Assembly (NCBI GenBank): GCA_022592445.1
Contig: JABYQR010000035.1
Location: 1-64,000, forward strand
Length of the DNA stretch: 64,000 nt
Source: Cytidiella melzeri
Taxonomy: Eukaryota; Basidiomycota; Agaricomycetes; Polyporales; Irpicaceae
Direction: 5' to 3'
A model generated the notes under the pieces. The model worked only from the letters and a program-made list of their open reading frames with translations, was not told the origin of the DNA and did no database searches. Below are positions 11,894 to 23,000 of this stretch, one piece after another. Each line of letters begins with the position of its first letter. Within the stretch, counting starts at the first letter, position 1. A program made the translations under genes and the position numbers.

Positions 11894-14800
11894 AGCAGCG
11901 CTGCATACGTTCCACAATTCACGAGAAACCGTAACGACGTCATTCCTTATTCATTCATCTCTCGTGCGGGGACGCGTGCAATACCGTATCTAGTCGAGTG
12001 AGTTCAGCAATTGCAATGTATACTTTTCAGCAATCACAGAAACAAGGGGAATGGAAGCTCTACCACTTTTTTGCTTTTGCCCCTTGGACGGTGCGTGCCG
12101 GCAATTGACATTGACAGATGGAGAGAAGAAGGGGAGAGAAGGGGAGAGAAAAAAAAAGAAACTGTATTTGTGGGAGGCGTTTTTTGGTTGCGGGCAGCGT
12201 ACGCCCGTGGTTCGCGCGCTGAGATGTCATGGACGAAACGGATGCCCTCGGTTGCTTCGTCCGTCACTGCCCATTGAGCCACACAAGGTTCCAACTTGAG
12301 CTATTCCCTGGTTTCATCGCGCGGCTCATGGTAACGCAATCCACTATCCTCCTTGGCGCCTCCGGGAAAGATGGCACAGCAATGTCAGGCCTGTGCTTTT
12401 GGACGTTCGACCTCGGATACGCTCTGTCCATCTTTGTGTGTTGTCTCAATTCTTCCGACCGTGTGACCCCCCAAATTGCGTGATACATATTCTCCATTTT
12501 CTCTACATTGCAAATTGTCCCGTATATCCCTTGCCGCTTTGTTTTGAACGATTGTGTGGTGAATTTCATACTTTCAAGGCCGAGCTTTGTGGCGGTTTCT
12601 TTTGCCCTGTCCACCTGGTTTTATTGATTTTTCTCTCTCTCCCTCTTTCTGGTGGGCAGCCTCCGCTCCCGGGACAGACGTGCGTCAAGATTATCCGGGA
12701 TGATTACATTTGGCGACCAACTCCCCAAAGAAACCCCTTAGCATCCGAACTGTGGACATATACTGCCTCCTTACACATACCAGAACCCCCCTTGCGTTTG
12801 AAGCTAGCGTGCGACAAACGCCCAGCTATCGAAACGTTCAAAACTTGTTGCCTAGCGCTTTTTTTTTCTCGTTTGGTTCGCTGTTTTGACGCTCGCTTAT
12901 TCTAAGTTAAACCTAAAAGCAAAACGTTTTACGTGCTGGCCCGGAAAGTGTTTCAGAGATCACTACTTGTTTGGCAAAGCTCTCGATATCGATCAGCCGT
13001 GGGCCCGTTAATACAGAACACGAAAAGGCACCATGGACGGAAGTAATCTCTACGAGAGGAACGGGTACTGTCGAGATCTTGGATGTTCATTGGTTTTTTT
13101 TTCTTGTCTTTGGTTTTAGCGAGAATGGCAGTGACTACGTACTGTCGTTCCCCAGATGCAACAGTTGAACGACGCCTAGAGAGGGACATCTCGAGAGAGA
13201 GAGAGTGCTGGCAGAGGGCGGTACGCGTCTCTCGGGAATAGCTTGGGAGGGGGAGGTTGTGGTGGGAGCTGCCAGCGCTATCCCATGCTGTAAACTAGCA
13301 CCGGTTCTAGATGGTCAAAGTCCGGCGTTCGGAGTGTTGCGGTTCGGGACTTGGATGGAAAAGGGGCGGGCGGGAGGCTCGTCGTTATCTCTCCGGTGTC
13401 TTGAAGTTATATCTTTTTTTTTCTTCTTTCTTTTTTTCAAATGAAACGGAATCCAACTTGGGCGTCTGAAGATTGAGATTCGATAGTAAAAGCAAGGTAC
13501 GAAATTCAAGTTTTTTTAAGAGTGACGATGTTGGGGGCGTTGAAACGTTGTGTCTGATTAGATTTCTGCGAGGGTATCGGAAGCATTATCTTGTGGCAGA
13601 GACGATTGCGTTGCGTGAACGCGGAATCGGTACACACAAGTAGACGTCGACACTGCCACGTCTGGGATGCGACTCTCCGTGGACGAGCGACTGTGTGGGA
13701 CACAGCTGGCAGGGGCTGCTGGGCGGTTGGTACATTCGTTCAAGCTCTACGTTGATCACTGTCGTTTCAGGAACAGTATGGGAGGGAATGATGAGGACAG
13801 AGTGTGGGATGCGACTGGACAAGGCGGAAGGCGACGGACTGCACAACAAGCTTCCTGGTGGCGTTCCGGCGTCTTGGTGGCGCTGCCAATTTGATGACGC
13901 TTGGGAAATAGTCACGGTCACAGAAACGGCACAAAGCTCTCGACAACGGCGGCGACAACGACGACGACGACGTTGATCACGATGCGAGGATCCCATCGAA
14001 ATAGAACTCGTTGGCAGCGATGGCGATGTAACGTATACGAGAGCAAACCTGTGTCCCGTCCGTGCTCAAAGTTTGTTCTCTGACAGAACGTACCATACAC
14101 GCATTGCCACCGCCAGCGTCCACTGCGGTGACTCGACGCCACCCGCGCTGCGTCAACGACGGACATTGTTGCAACCTAAAGCCATTCTGCGATGCACGTT
14201 TGAGAAAGACGATGACCATCGAACAGCGAGACAACGTAATTGACACGTTAAGCGTTTAACCTCGTCAGACCATGCGCAACGATGCGGCCATGTATCGCAA
14301 TTGCTGCGCAGATACAGTACAGATACAACGCCCACAGACACGTCCCACCGAGGCAGCAAAGAGCAACCCACTTTCGTCAGCACCGCTCAGGAAAGCTAAA
14401 CGGATAGTGTTCCTGCGGTGGCGACGACTGGCAGGGACAACGCGACCCCCGAAAAGTGGCCGAGCGCGCTGTTTTGTTGTTTTTTTGTGCAAGCGAGCTG
14501 AATGGCATGAGAAGGTGCTCGCATGAGGGTGTCGTCGCTGATAGGCTACGGAGGATGTAGTACGTACGGGGTGCACGTTATGGCGGGTATTTCCGAAGTA
14601 AAATTGCGCTTTCTTTCTGTGACGACGGCTGCAACATGGTCAAGTCTGACAAACATACATCGAAAGCAAACACACCGACAGCTGAGATGAATGTCCACGG
14701 CGCAGCTGCTCTCTGCTGGGAGAAAGAAGAATGTCCGTTTGCAGCAACGACACGAGGTGGCGTCTCACTTCGGCATCGCATTCGGCTACGCCAGCCAGAG

Positions 14801-15797
14801 TGACAGACGCGTGTTTGCTCCGCCGCCCGCGTATCTGCCCCATTTGGAAGGCGTAGAAAGAATGGCCACAGGCGATACGTAACGCCGGCCTCTGCGTATT
14901 TCGAGTGCACACTGGCCTAGTCCTCGAAGCATTCCAACGCCCTATGTCCGTCCGGGAATGCACGAATTTCTTCAAGCCAACACGCTCAGGGATGCGTCGG
15001 GCTCTGGAATGTAACCAGCGGAACGTCGGCAACCAGGTTCTGGTGCGCGAGCGACAGGCGCATATACTTACACGAGCACATGTGACAATTACCCGGTGGC
15101 GCACTTACAGAAAAGGTAGTACGCGAGCTGGGGAGTCCACCTGGCACTGCTACTGACGTCGCTCAGCGCCGTAGCCACAGGTGTGAGACTTGCAAGCTGT
15201 CGGGGTTGTCAGGCAACCAGGATGCGGACAAGTCGATAATGAAACTGGACATGCTCGCGGGAGCCTGCGTATCACTGTCTGCTTCAACTGGCCCGACGGC
15301 TGCGAGCGACGGGACGTGACCGGCACCGTGCCTAGTTCTTCGTTTGTTTGGCGGACATGGAGCGCATGGCCAGGTGCTGTTGACGCTTGTTTGCCACCCT
15401 CGACCCAAGACAACGGGTCCCAGCGGGAAGGCGCGCTAGACCCCGATTCAGAGCTAGCCCAAATCCGGATGCAGACACAGCCTGTTGGCACTTCGTTTCC
15501 GGACTTCTGCCACCCCGGGTTCGTCGCTGTGGCGTCCTCCAGGGACCCCGGAATCAAGTTCACGCTCGACCCTTCACCAGTGACTTTCCTTTTCGGTACG
15601 AAACACTCGAACCTCGTACAAAATCCCGAGCACTAATCCTCATTTCTCTGTCTCTCCCGCCTCCCCGACCAGCACTCTGCACCGACGCGTTGTCCGTCCT
15701 GCACCCACACAAAACATCTTCATTGTCCCCCACCAGGCGACCCATCCTTCCCCCTCCTCCTGGCGACTTGTCCAGTTTTCATTCCCCAGAACTACCA
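11894..15797. other. 3.9 kb upstream region and leader of the GATA factor gene
   Basis: No protein with recognisable features is encoded here. The left edge is the ING 3' region. There is a purine-rich tract near 12,120-12,160, T-rich tracts near 13,410-13,440, and a short (ACG)n run near 13,945-13,970. The final part, about 15,640-15,797, is pyrimidine-rich, as is common in fungal leaders. The GATA frame is open back to about 15,387 but has no in-frame ATG there, so I treat that stretch as untranslated. Several short ATG-started frames precede the start and could act as upstream ORFs. Confidence 0.55.
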
Positions 15798-17421
15798 ATG
15801 GACTACCAGTTCGACTACAACACTCCGTACACTGACGCCTCCCCTCGCACCCCCTCTCCCAGGTCTTCTGTCTACTCGGACGACGTGCACTACACCTCTC
15901 CCAACCTCAAACACGACATCTCCGTCAGTCCCGTCATATACGACCCGAGCGAAGAGCACGGTATCGTCCCAGAACCACACGCAATCAAAGCTGCCACTCA
16001 AATGTGGAACAACGCACAACAATACAATGCCTCTTACCCTCAACCTCCAGGCTCACGCGGCTCACTTTTAGATGAACTCTACGACCATGACATCCCCGAG
16101 CAGAACATCCACCACAACGACGCTTACCACCCAGAACATGCTTACCACCACCAGTCCTCCCGCCACCACGGCAACTCTTGGAACATGCCCCAGACATCCC
16201 ATGGCGACCATGTCGCTCCGATGCGCCATGCTCACGATGTCGCAATGCAGCGCCGAGCGACGTTCCCTTACGTTCGCCACGACGGCCGTGACCTTCCCTA
16301 TCCTCCGCAACCCTTCATGGGAAACGACTCGCAAAGTCCCTATGGCTCGCGGCCGGGCACTATGTACGGTGAGCCGCTTCCGATGGACGGTATGCCTCAT
16401 CACATAGACGAGCCTTTCGCACACTCCGTTTCTCTCAACTCTTCCCATCCTCCCCTCTACGACATGATCAAGACCGAAGACTCTCCAGTGATCGTCCCTT
16501 CGCAGACTGGTTACGGCCGGCCGCCCTCATCTGGCATGCACGGCATGCCTTGTCTCGCCCCTCACGCCGGTCTCCTCGTCCAACATACCGATGATGCTGC
16601 GTCCAAGGAGACTCAGTATCTTCGAAGGCGGTGCTTCAATTGCCACACGACCGAGCCTCCCTCGTGGCGTCGCTCGACTCTCAACCCCGGCAAGATCGTG
16701 TGCAACAAGTGTGGACTCTATGAGAGGACGCATTTGAGGCCGCGACCTCTGCGTTTCGATGAGCTCCGCGCTGGCAGCAAGTCGAGGAAGCAGATGAAGG
16801 CAGCTGGTAGTCCCAAAGTGGGCAAGCTCTCGCCTGTGATCAAGAAGGAGTCGACGGACGGTGGCGAGCATCATCGTGAACTCCAGCGTCGCTCTTCTGT
16901 TTCTTCGTCGAACGGCTCGACGGGAAACGGTGGTGGCACGAGCGACTGGGATGATTCCGGTAAGCGCATGCGCCTTATGAGCACGCAATCTCAGTGTTAA
17001 TCGCCTCACTGCAACAGTCTCTCTTGCGTCTTCGGGCTCGGTTCCTTCTTCCTCATTTAACTCTCCCGCTGTTGCCTCATTCCCTATCCCACGGGATCCT
17101 CACTCGCAATCACCACCTCTCGACGGCGGCATTCGTCTTCCCAACGCTCCTCTTTCCGACATTGCCTCTCTCAACGACTCGCCTCTGTCGCGACCGAGCA
17201 GTGCGCTGGCAGGTTCTGCTCCGACGCCACGCAAGGCAGCAACTGCGCCCGGCGCATACTTCCAGAACGGCCAGCCAGAGGAGTTCTATGGTCACCGAGG
17301 GGAGGGCGCGCCTCAGGTCCCGGAGGTAACGGGTTGGCAGAGTGTTCCGCTGTCGGATTTGGCGACGTCTAGGCCAAAGTCTCGCAGCAACAGCTTGCGC
17401 AAACCTATCGCAGCGCAGTGA
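15798..17421 (+). CDS. GATA-type zinc finger transcription factor
   Basis: This is a nuclear DNA-binding regulator of 521 residues, from join(15798..16959, 17018..17421), with a 58-base intron that removes a spurious stop at 16,998. The finger begins CFNC, continues through TEPPSWRRSTLNPGKIV and ends CNKCGLYERTHLRPRPLRF. The loop between the two cysteine pairs is 19 residues, against 17 or 18 in classic GATA factors, and CNKC replaces the usual CNAC; this longer form occurs in a subset of fungal GATA proteins. A basic tail (KSRKQMK) follows. The N-terminal 260 residues are rich in His, Tyr, Pro and Ser without known domains, and the C-terminus is Ser/Pro-rich. The ATG at 15,798 is the first in frame. 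Its target genes cannot be inferred. Confidence 0.9.
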
Positions 17422-18104
17422 AGCACTGACTGCATGGTTTCGTCTCGTCCCTCATCGCATACCCCTTTCACTCTTCGCCGCATAGACTTCCTATTTGATC
17501 AGGAATACCAACCTTACCCGTGGACTCGTGTGTGTGGATCCATCGCACGTCAGGCCGTCCGTTCATTCCACGTGCCCCTCAGCTTTTCGAGGACTCTCGG
17601 GGACGACGGTGTACATTAGCAAAACTCGATACCAGCGCTCGTCTCCGCGTTCTCCTCTGCTGGCTGGTGGTGAAAATTTCGTACCTGTACTTCAACCCCC
17701 CTTGTATCTCATACGAGTATTATCCGCGCGACTCACTGCCATGCACACATATCATCCGACTCCCCTCCTCTTTGTCGAGTATTTTTATTAGTTCTGCTAC
17801 GTCCTGCTCCTCTGCTCATGGTCTTTATTGTGTTCGGGTGTTGTGTTTCATAACTCCCTCTTTGCTTCGCTGGACTTGCACTATCTATTTCGCCACGAAG
17901 ACAAGTTTCTCGCTCTTCGAGGATGGCCTTTCATCGTTGCGACGTCTTGACAATCTGTTTTGTTCGCTACTTATTACACGGCCGCTGACTTCTTCTTGTT
18001 CTTTCGCCTTACCACAGTGTTCTCTCCGCATGATCTTCGCATAGCAACGCAACTCTTGTAATCGTAGTATATAGTCGTCCACCCCCACAATTGTGAGTGC
18101 AGAA

Positions 18105-18110
18105 AATAAA
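18105..18110 (+). terminator. Polyadenylation signal AATAAA, probably of the GATA gene
   Basis: A canonical AATAAA hexamer lies 684 bases after the GATA stop codon, in a stretch without coding signal. It would give a long 3' untranslated region. Fungal poly(A) signals are loose, so cleavage could also occur earlier. Confidence 0.35.
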
Positions 18111-18810
18111 GACGATAAACTCTTGAAACAGTCCATGGCTTTCTTTGTGTATTATGTGACTGTCCGGGTTTTGTTAGGTCTATTACGCCTCTTGTTCTCG
18201 GCTTGGAGACATTGTTGTTTTCTGGAGTACTGGCGTGATGGTGCTAGTGACTCGTTTCCGGACGTTACATTCCGCTATTATTCTATTTTTCCTCCTTTCG
18301 GACGCCGTGAGCGACACGTTTTCCATGGTGGACAATAACAAAAAAAAACACACACGGATCTGAAGCACGGAAAGAAGAACAACAACACGGCGTTTTCGGA
18401 AATCGGTTTGTCTTTTTCTAATGGATGTGTTAGCTATGATTGCTGGATGGAAAGATGACCATTCCATTTCGCAGGACGGAGGCCGCTCGGGCTGACATGA
18501 TGGATATACATGCATGCCCTATACTACGCCACCCGCGGACGCACTGCCTACCGGGGTTAACTAGTAGGAAGTGTGGCTGCAGTGCTTCTGGCTTTGGTTT
18601 ACATTCGTGGCGGTATTACTACGAGCACTTCTCGATGCGCTGGTGGAGGCTTCCCTCCGTCACGGTGGCAAAGAATGTGACTTACTCCGAGTCTGCTTTG
18701 GGGAGAGCGGTAAGTTTTCTTTTTCTCTTTCCTTCCTTCCTTCTGTTGCCACGTCGCCTCGCGGTAAGTCTACTCTCTTTTTTTATATTTTAAAAAAAGC
18801 ACTGTGCTAT

Positions 18811-18840
18811 TCTCTCTCTCACACACACACTCTCTCTAGA
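18811..18840. repeat. Compound (TC)n(AC)n(TC)n microsatellite
   Basis: Alternating TC, AC and TC dinucleotides run without interruption for about 28 bases, just after an A/T-rich stretch. Confidence 0.9.
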
Positions 18841-18883
18841 TCAATCTCGCTACATGCTTATGCCGTCGTTCCTTCCCCCCCCC

Positions 18884-18906
18884 TTCTCTCTCTCTCTCTC
18901 TCTCTA
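18884..18906. repeat. (TC)n microsatellite
   Basis: About 11 TC units follow directly after a run of nine cytosines. The surrounding 300 bases are strongly pyrimidine-rich on the plus strand, which can also mark a fungal transcript leader. Confidence 0.9.
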
Positions 18907-19966
18907 TACATACAGATCTTACAATGATTGCAAGTATAGAACTCTCTCTTTTTCTCTCGCCCGTTTGATCTGTTTTTTTTTTCTATTGTTTCACAGTCGT
19001 TCTACCGGTCCTTACGGTCATTTTGGGACGTTGAAGGGTATCAGCAGGAGCTATTTACGAGCCAAAACCAAATTTCTCTCTCTCTACCTCTGCCCTCGGA
19101 GTTTTAGAAAAGATCGTGGGCTATACCGCGCACAGACCATGACCGAGTCCCAGTCGAGAACTCGAAGAGGTTTCTGCCCATCTGCATCCAGCGCGGCCCC
19201 CGTATCAGCCAGGCATCAAGAAGTATAGCAAGTCTCAAGTATTACAAATGACATCTTTACGGCCAGGTAGCCTTGCTATCGTGGCAAATAATGACGATGA
19301 TGATGGCCATTGTGAATCGCACCACTGGCTATCTCGTCGAACGCAGTCTCGGGTTTGGGACGCTTCGAAGGAGGGGATGAGAGTGTGTTCGGTCAGTACG
19401 GCTCAAATGACTATCCAATTGCGCTAACGGTGTTTTTTTTTCTCTTTCTCTTGCAGGAGGTGCTCAAGTCCAGATCGTGTAGTGCAGAGTACCACAAATG
19501 CTTGACATGAACTGCAGCCGGAAGATGATCGACGGGGAGATTGCGCAATGACATACACATCTCAGGGACTATCATGGACATTCTGCTTGTAAGTCTCACT
19601 CCGACCGCTATCGTCGTGTTCTTCTGCCGAAAGTGTCGGGATTTTTTTTCCCCGCCAAAGCACCGTTATCGGCCTTGTTGTATGGTTATACAAATGCGTA
19701 CGTGCTCAGACAAAGAATTTTCACAGTAACGTGTACAAAGGTGAGCCGTTGTTCCTGGTTTATCCCTCCGAGGTAAGTAGTGCGACGGTTGCTTCGTGTG
19801 ATCGACAGGATCCAATAACCAACAAAACGTTCTCCTCGCCCGGGCTTAGCTCTGTGATCGCTGCGATCAGGTGGGCCGCTAGCGTTTAACGCGTTATGTC
19901 CGAGCGAAAAGAATACCATTATTACATATACAGGTTTTTTATCGCGTGGGGCTCGCCCGGGGATTT

Positions 19967-20029
19967 TGCTTCACGGGATCTTCTAGCTTGCAACTGAGCT
20001 ATTTCCAGATCGAGGCATCCCGTGAAACA
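19967..20029. repeat. Inverted repeat, 13-base arms with a 37-base loop
   Basis: The arms at 19,967-19,979 (TGCTTCACGGGAT) and 20,017-20,029 (ATCCCGTGAAACA) are complementary at 12 of 13 positions. The minus strand of the loop contains TAGCTCAGTTG, like a tRNA D arm, but no matching acceptor stem is present. Function unknown. Confidence 0.6.
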
Positions 20030-23000
20030 CCTTTTTTGTGCCCGCCACTTTGCGATTGAAATGAATTGGGGACCGGGACACGTGGCTAGGGATAACAGAG
20101 AAGGGAGTTCTCGTGGCCATAGCGCAAGCTACGTTGAGTAGAGGGTTTTTTTTCGGCTAGTCAATTTTTTTCCCCTGCCGTCCCTTCTCATACACTTGAC
20201 CCTCTCGCCTAGGCTTGGACAAGGTTTCAAAGCAGCGTAGCTGAGGCGGATTACTCGTTACGGCCCGAGTGTAGACGAGGGCCATTCCTACAACCCTGTG
20301 TCCGAGCCTTCGCGCATTTTCTTTTCAAGTGTGGAAGCCAGAAGGAAGGGCGCGCTGTGTGTTTCCTAGTGGAACATGGGTGCAATCTCTGCATCGGCTT
20401 TCGGGCATGGCTGCGGTTCTTGGGTATCGAGTACGTACTTTTGCTTAGCTTCCTACCTTGCGTTGACGTTCTTTTCGTTTCTGTTTCTTTCTCTGTTAGG
20501 GCCCCTATTTCACCAACTACCTACGTACGGGGCCCCTTCAGCGGCCCTTAGGTACCGATTGTACTCAGAGGACCTCCTGAGATGGGAGCTGTTGGAACGC
20601 GAGTTGACCCGCTCTGGTCTGCGCACCTCAATAGAAAATATGCACGGGAGTGGTAGGGAATCCGAGACAAGGGCCCAAAAACACCGATTTTAAAACAGCT
20701 GTTTTCAACCCCATGATGAGGATTCGAGGCAGTTATCACCCGTGGTGGAGTACCAACTTGCTGTCACGTTCTTCAATAGACTGTACGAGATCATCTAGAG
20801 CCGCATCAACGTCTACCCAACTGGGATTCAAACATGACACCGGTGGCCATCATAAGCCGTTCGGAGTACCTCTTCCGAACATTGAACCCGACAGGCCGAC
20901 ACTGGTTTTTTTTCTATAGAAAGTCTCACGCAACGATCGGGCTGTGCGTGTGTTTGGGCCTACAGTAAAAGCAGCTTGCAATTGCACACTCCATTTTTCT
21001 CAGGTTATTCCAAGCACTGTTTTAGCGACAAACGACCGAGCTACGGGTCGACGTGGACCTCATTTACAGCTGAAGACAGAGCTTTGTCGGTGACGTTACC
21101 TACTATCGCGCATATTTCTCCCGATGGCCACAGCGAATGCGAGGCTGACTATCCAACAGCTCGTCCATGATTTGAGGGGAAAGCACGCCAGAGTTAGGAG
21201 GCGCCACACGACCTGAGCGCCTACACCTGAGGCACGGGCCAGGCCATTAAGCTTATGCATTTTCTAGCTTGAAACAAGGAGGATGGCCTGCCAGTGTGTG
21301 ACCGTACTGCGACTGCTAGCTAGAAGGTCTACTACAAACAACAGGCTAAGTCATTTGCGTGTGGTGTGGTAAGTAATATGTGTCTACTTTTTGTCCCTTT
21401 CCCTGCTTCGACTTGAAGTGTCTTTTTCTTCCGTGTTCGCGATGAAAAAGGAAGAGCGTCCTATGAATTTATTGATTGGTTCAGCGGAGACAGAGACACG
21501 GGTAGACAGTGCTGTCGACAAACACAACCTTCCCGCAATTCTGTTCATGACCATAGTCCGAGGCGCCGGTGCAGTGAGGTGAATACGCTGATGCGCCACC
21601 GTTCCTCCTTCAAGGGAGAGCTTTGTGGCACTTGGTGCAAACAGCCATGCCACGCCACGATTGATGGGGATTGCATCAATTGGGCACCCATCAAAAACAT
21701 GAGTGAAAACATACCACGTCTTCTTCTTCAGTGTACTCGATGAAGCTCGTCCTGGCCCTGACCAAGGAGGTATTATCCGCAGCCATATCTGCTATTGGGT
21801 GTGGCCCACGCATGTGCGAATAAACTCTACGACAGCCGTACATGCTTCGAGCATCCGTGTCAGTGTTATCTACACCGGTCTCCCAGAGATTTGGGCTTGA
21901 CGGTCTGCACTTGGCATTTTAGCTATGACCTGCAGCTAAACTTACACAAGCGGGGGGCAGTCAGGTGGCCTCGTCGCTGGATTCGAATCCGGTGCCGCCT
22001 CGCTCACATGTCGACCGCACTTACTCCGTTATGAATGCCACGAAGAACGGTGGCAGTGCCCCGGTGCGCTCTCTGCCGTGTGCGACACCAGCCCCGTCAG
22101 GCCACGGTGGCATCGCGACCAGCGGAGTAACAAGCCACTTAGCCTTTGCGCTGACATTTCCGCTGCGACGGGCAAAGCTGGCGAAAGACAGTGTCTCGAG
22201 CACGCACAGACTCCAGCCGTAATCTCGATAGCACACAACAGTTCGCACACAGACCTAGTACAATGTGACCCTGACAACGGTCTAGCTTCTCTAGCTGGAC
22301 TGGAGTCTACCCTTGTCCATGCGTGCATGCTGTCCCTTGCCTCGAGTGCATGTCAAGTCAGCCCATTGTTCTGCACAATACGAGAGCCGGCAGCAAAAAG
22401 AATAAGACTCACCCAAACGCGTCATGCCATGAAGCTGCGCCGTCGTGCTGGTTGGCGCGCGCTCGGTATGATAGAGCCTCCCAAGCTGGGTGGCGTCGCC
22501 TCGTGGTTGCGCTTGAGTCTATTGTATGTGTACGTACGTACGTGTATTCAATCGTCAGGGACTTGCCTAGCCTCGAACTCTCTCAGTGGCCCCAACTACA
22601 CCGACCGTCGGTCTTGAGCGAAGTGGAACATCTGAGCTGCCTCTTTGCGGGATACTCGGATTCCACATGACCAGGGCGGTCCTGCATTGCTATGAATCGA
22701 TGACCCGCTAGGAATTGGAAGTGGGTAATAAAAGGTAAACGCGGTCTGTCACTCACTGGTAGCCATTGCAAATATCCCGGTGCATATTTGACTCGCGTAT
22801 TGGCAAAAGCAAGGTCACAGAGCGCCGCTCGACGACGGAGGCTCGAAAAACTTCTTTTCGAGCGAAGCCCCCCAGAAAACGATAGCACGGATAGACAGCC
22901 GGTGCCTTTTACTCCCTGAATGCAACACGCGACCATGCCGTGAGCTTACAGGTAAGAAGAGGGAACATGCCGCGGGTACAATGGACATGCCGTTTGCGTT

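Noticed and set aside
13586..15104. Minus-strand open frames of 136 and 154 codons upstream of the GATA gene
   Set aside because: Composition is Arg/Cys/Ser-rich without domain features, and they have no matching neighbouring exons; best explained as chance frames in G+C-rich DNA.
15387..15797. N-terminal extension of the GATA protein, open in frame from 15,387
   Set aside because: The stretch has no in-frame ATG, its translation is Pro/Arg-rich without conservation features, and the DNA is pyrimidine-rich like a leader.
16960..17017. Stop codon ending the GATA protein at 16,998
   Set aside because: A 58-base GT-AG intron removes it, and the following 134 codons are open with the same Ser/Pro-rich composition up to 17,421.
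19920..20040. tRNA gene on the minus strand
   Set aside because: A D-arm-like segment is present, but the acceptor stem and T arm do not pair, and the anticodon stem is not complementary.
20391..20700. Possible small secreted or pheromone precursor gene near 20.4 kb
   Set aside because: The short frame lacks a CaaX end and a signal peptide, and the sequence is low in complexity.
21960..22005. GGATTCGAATCC as a tRNA T-arm or B box
   Set aside because: The motif is a palindrome by chance; flanking bases cannot form the 5-bp T stem and no A box lies at the right distance.
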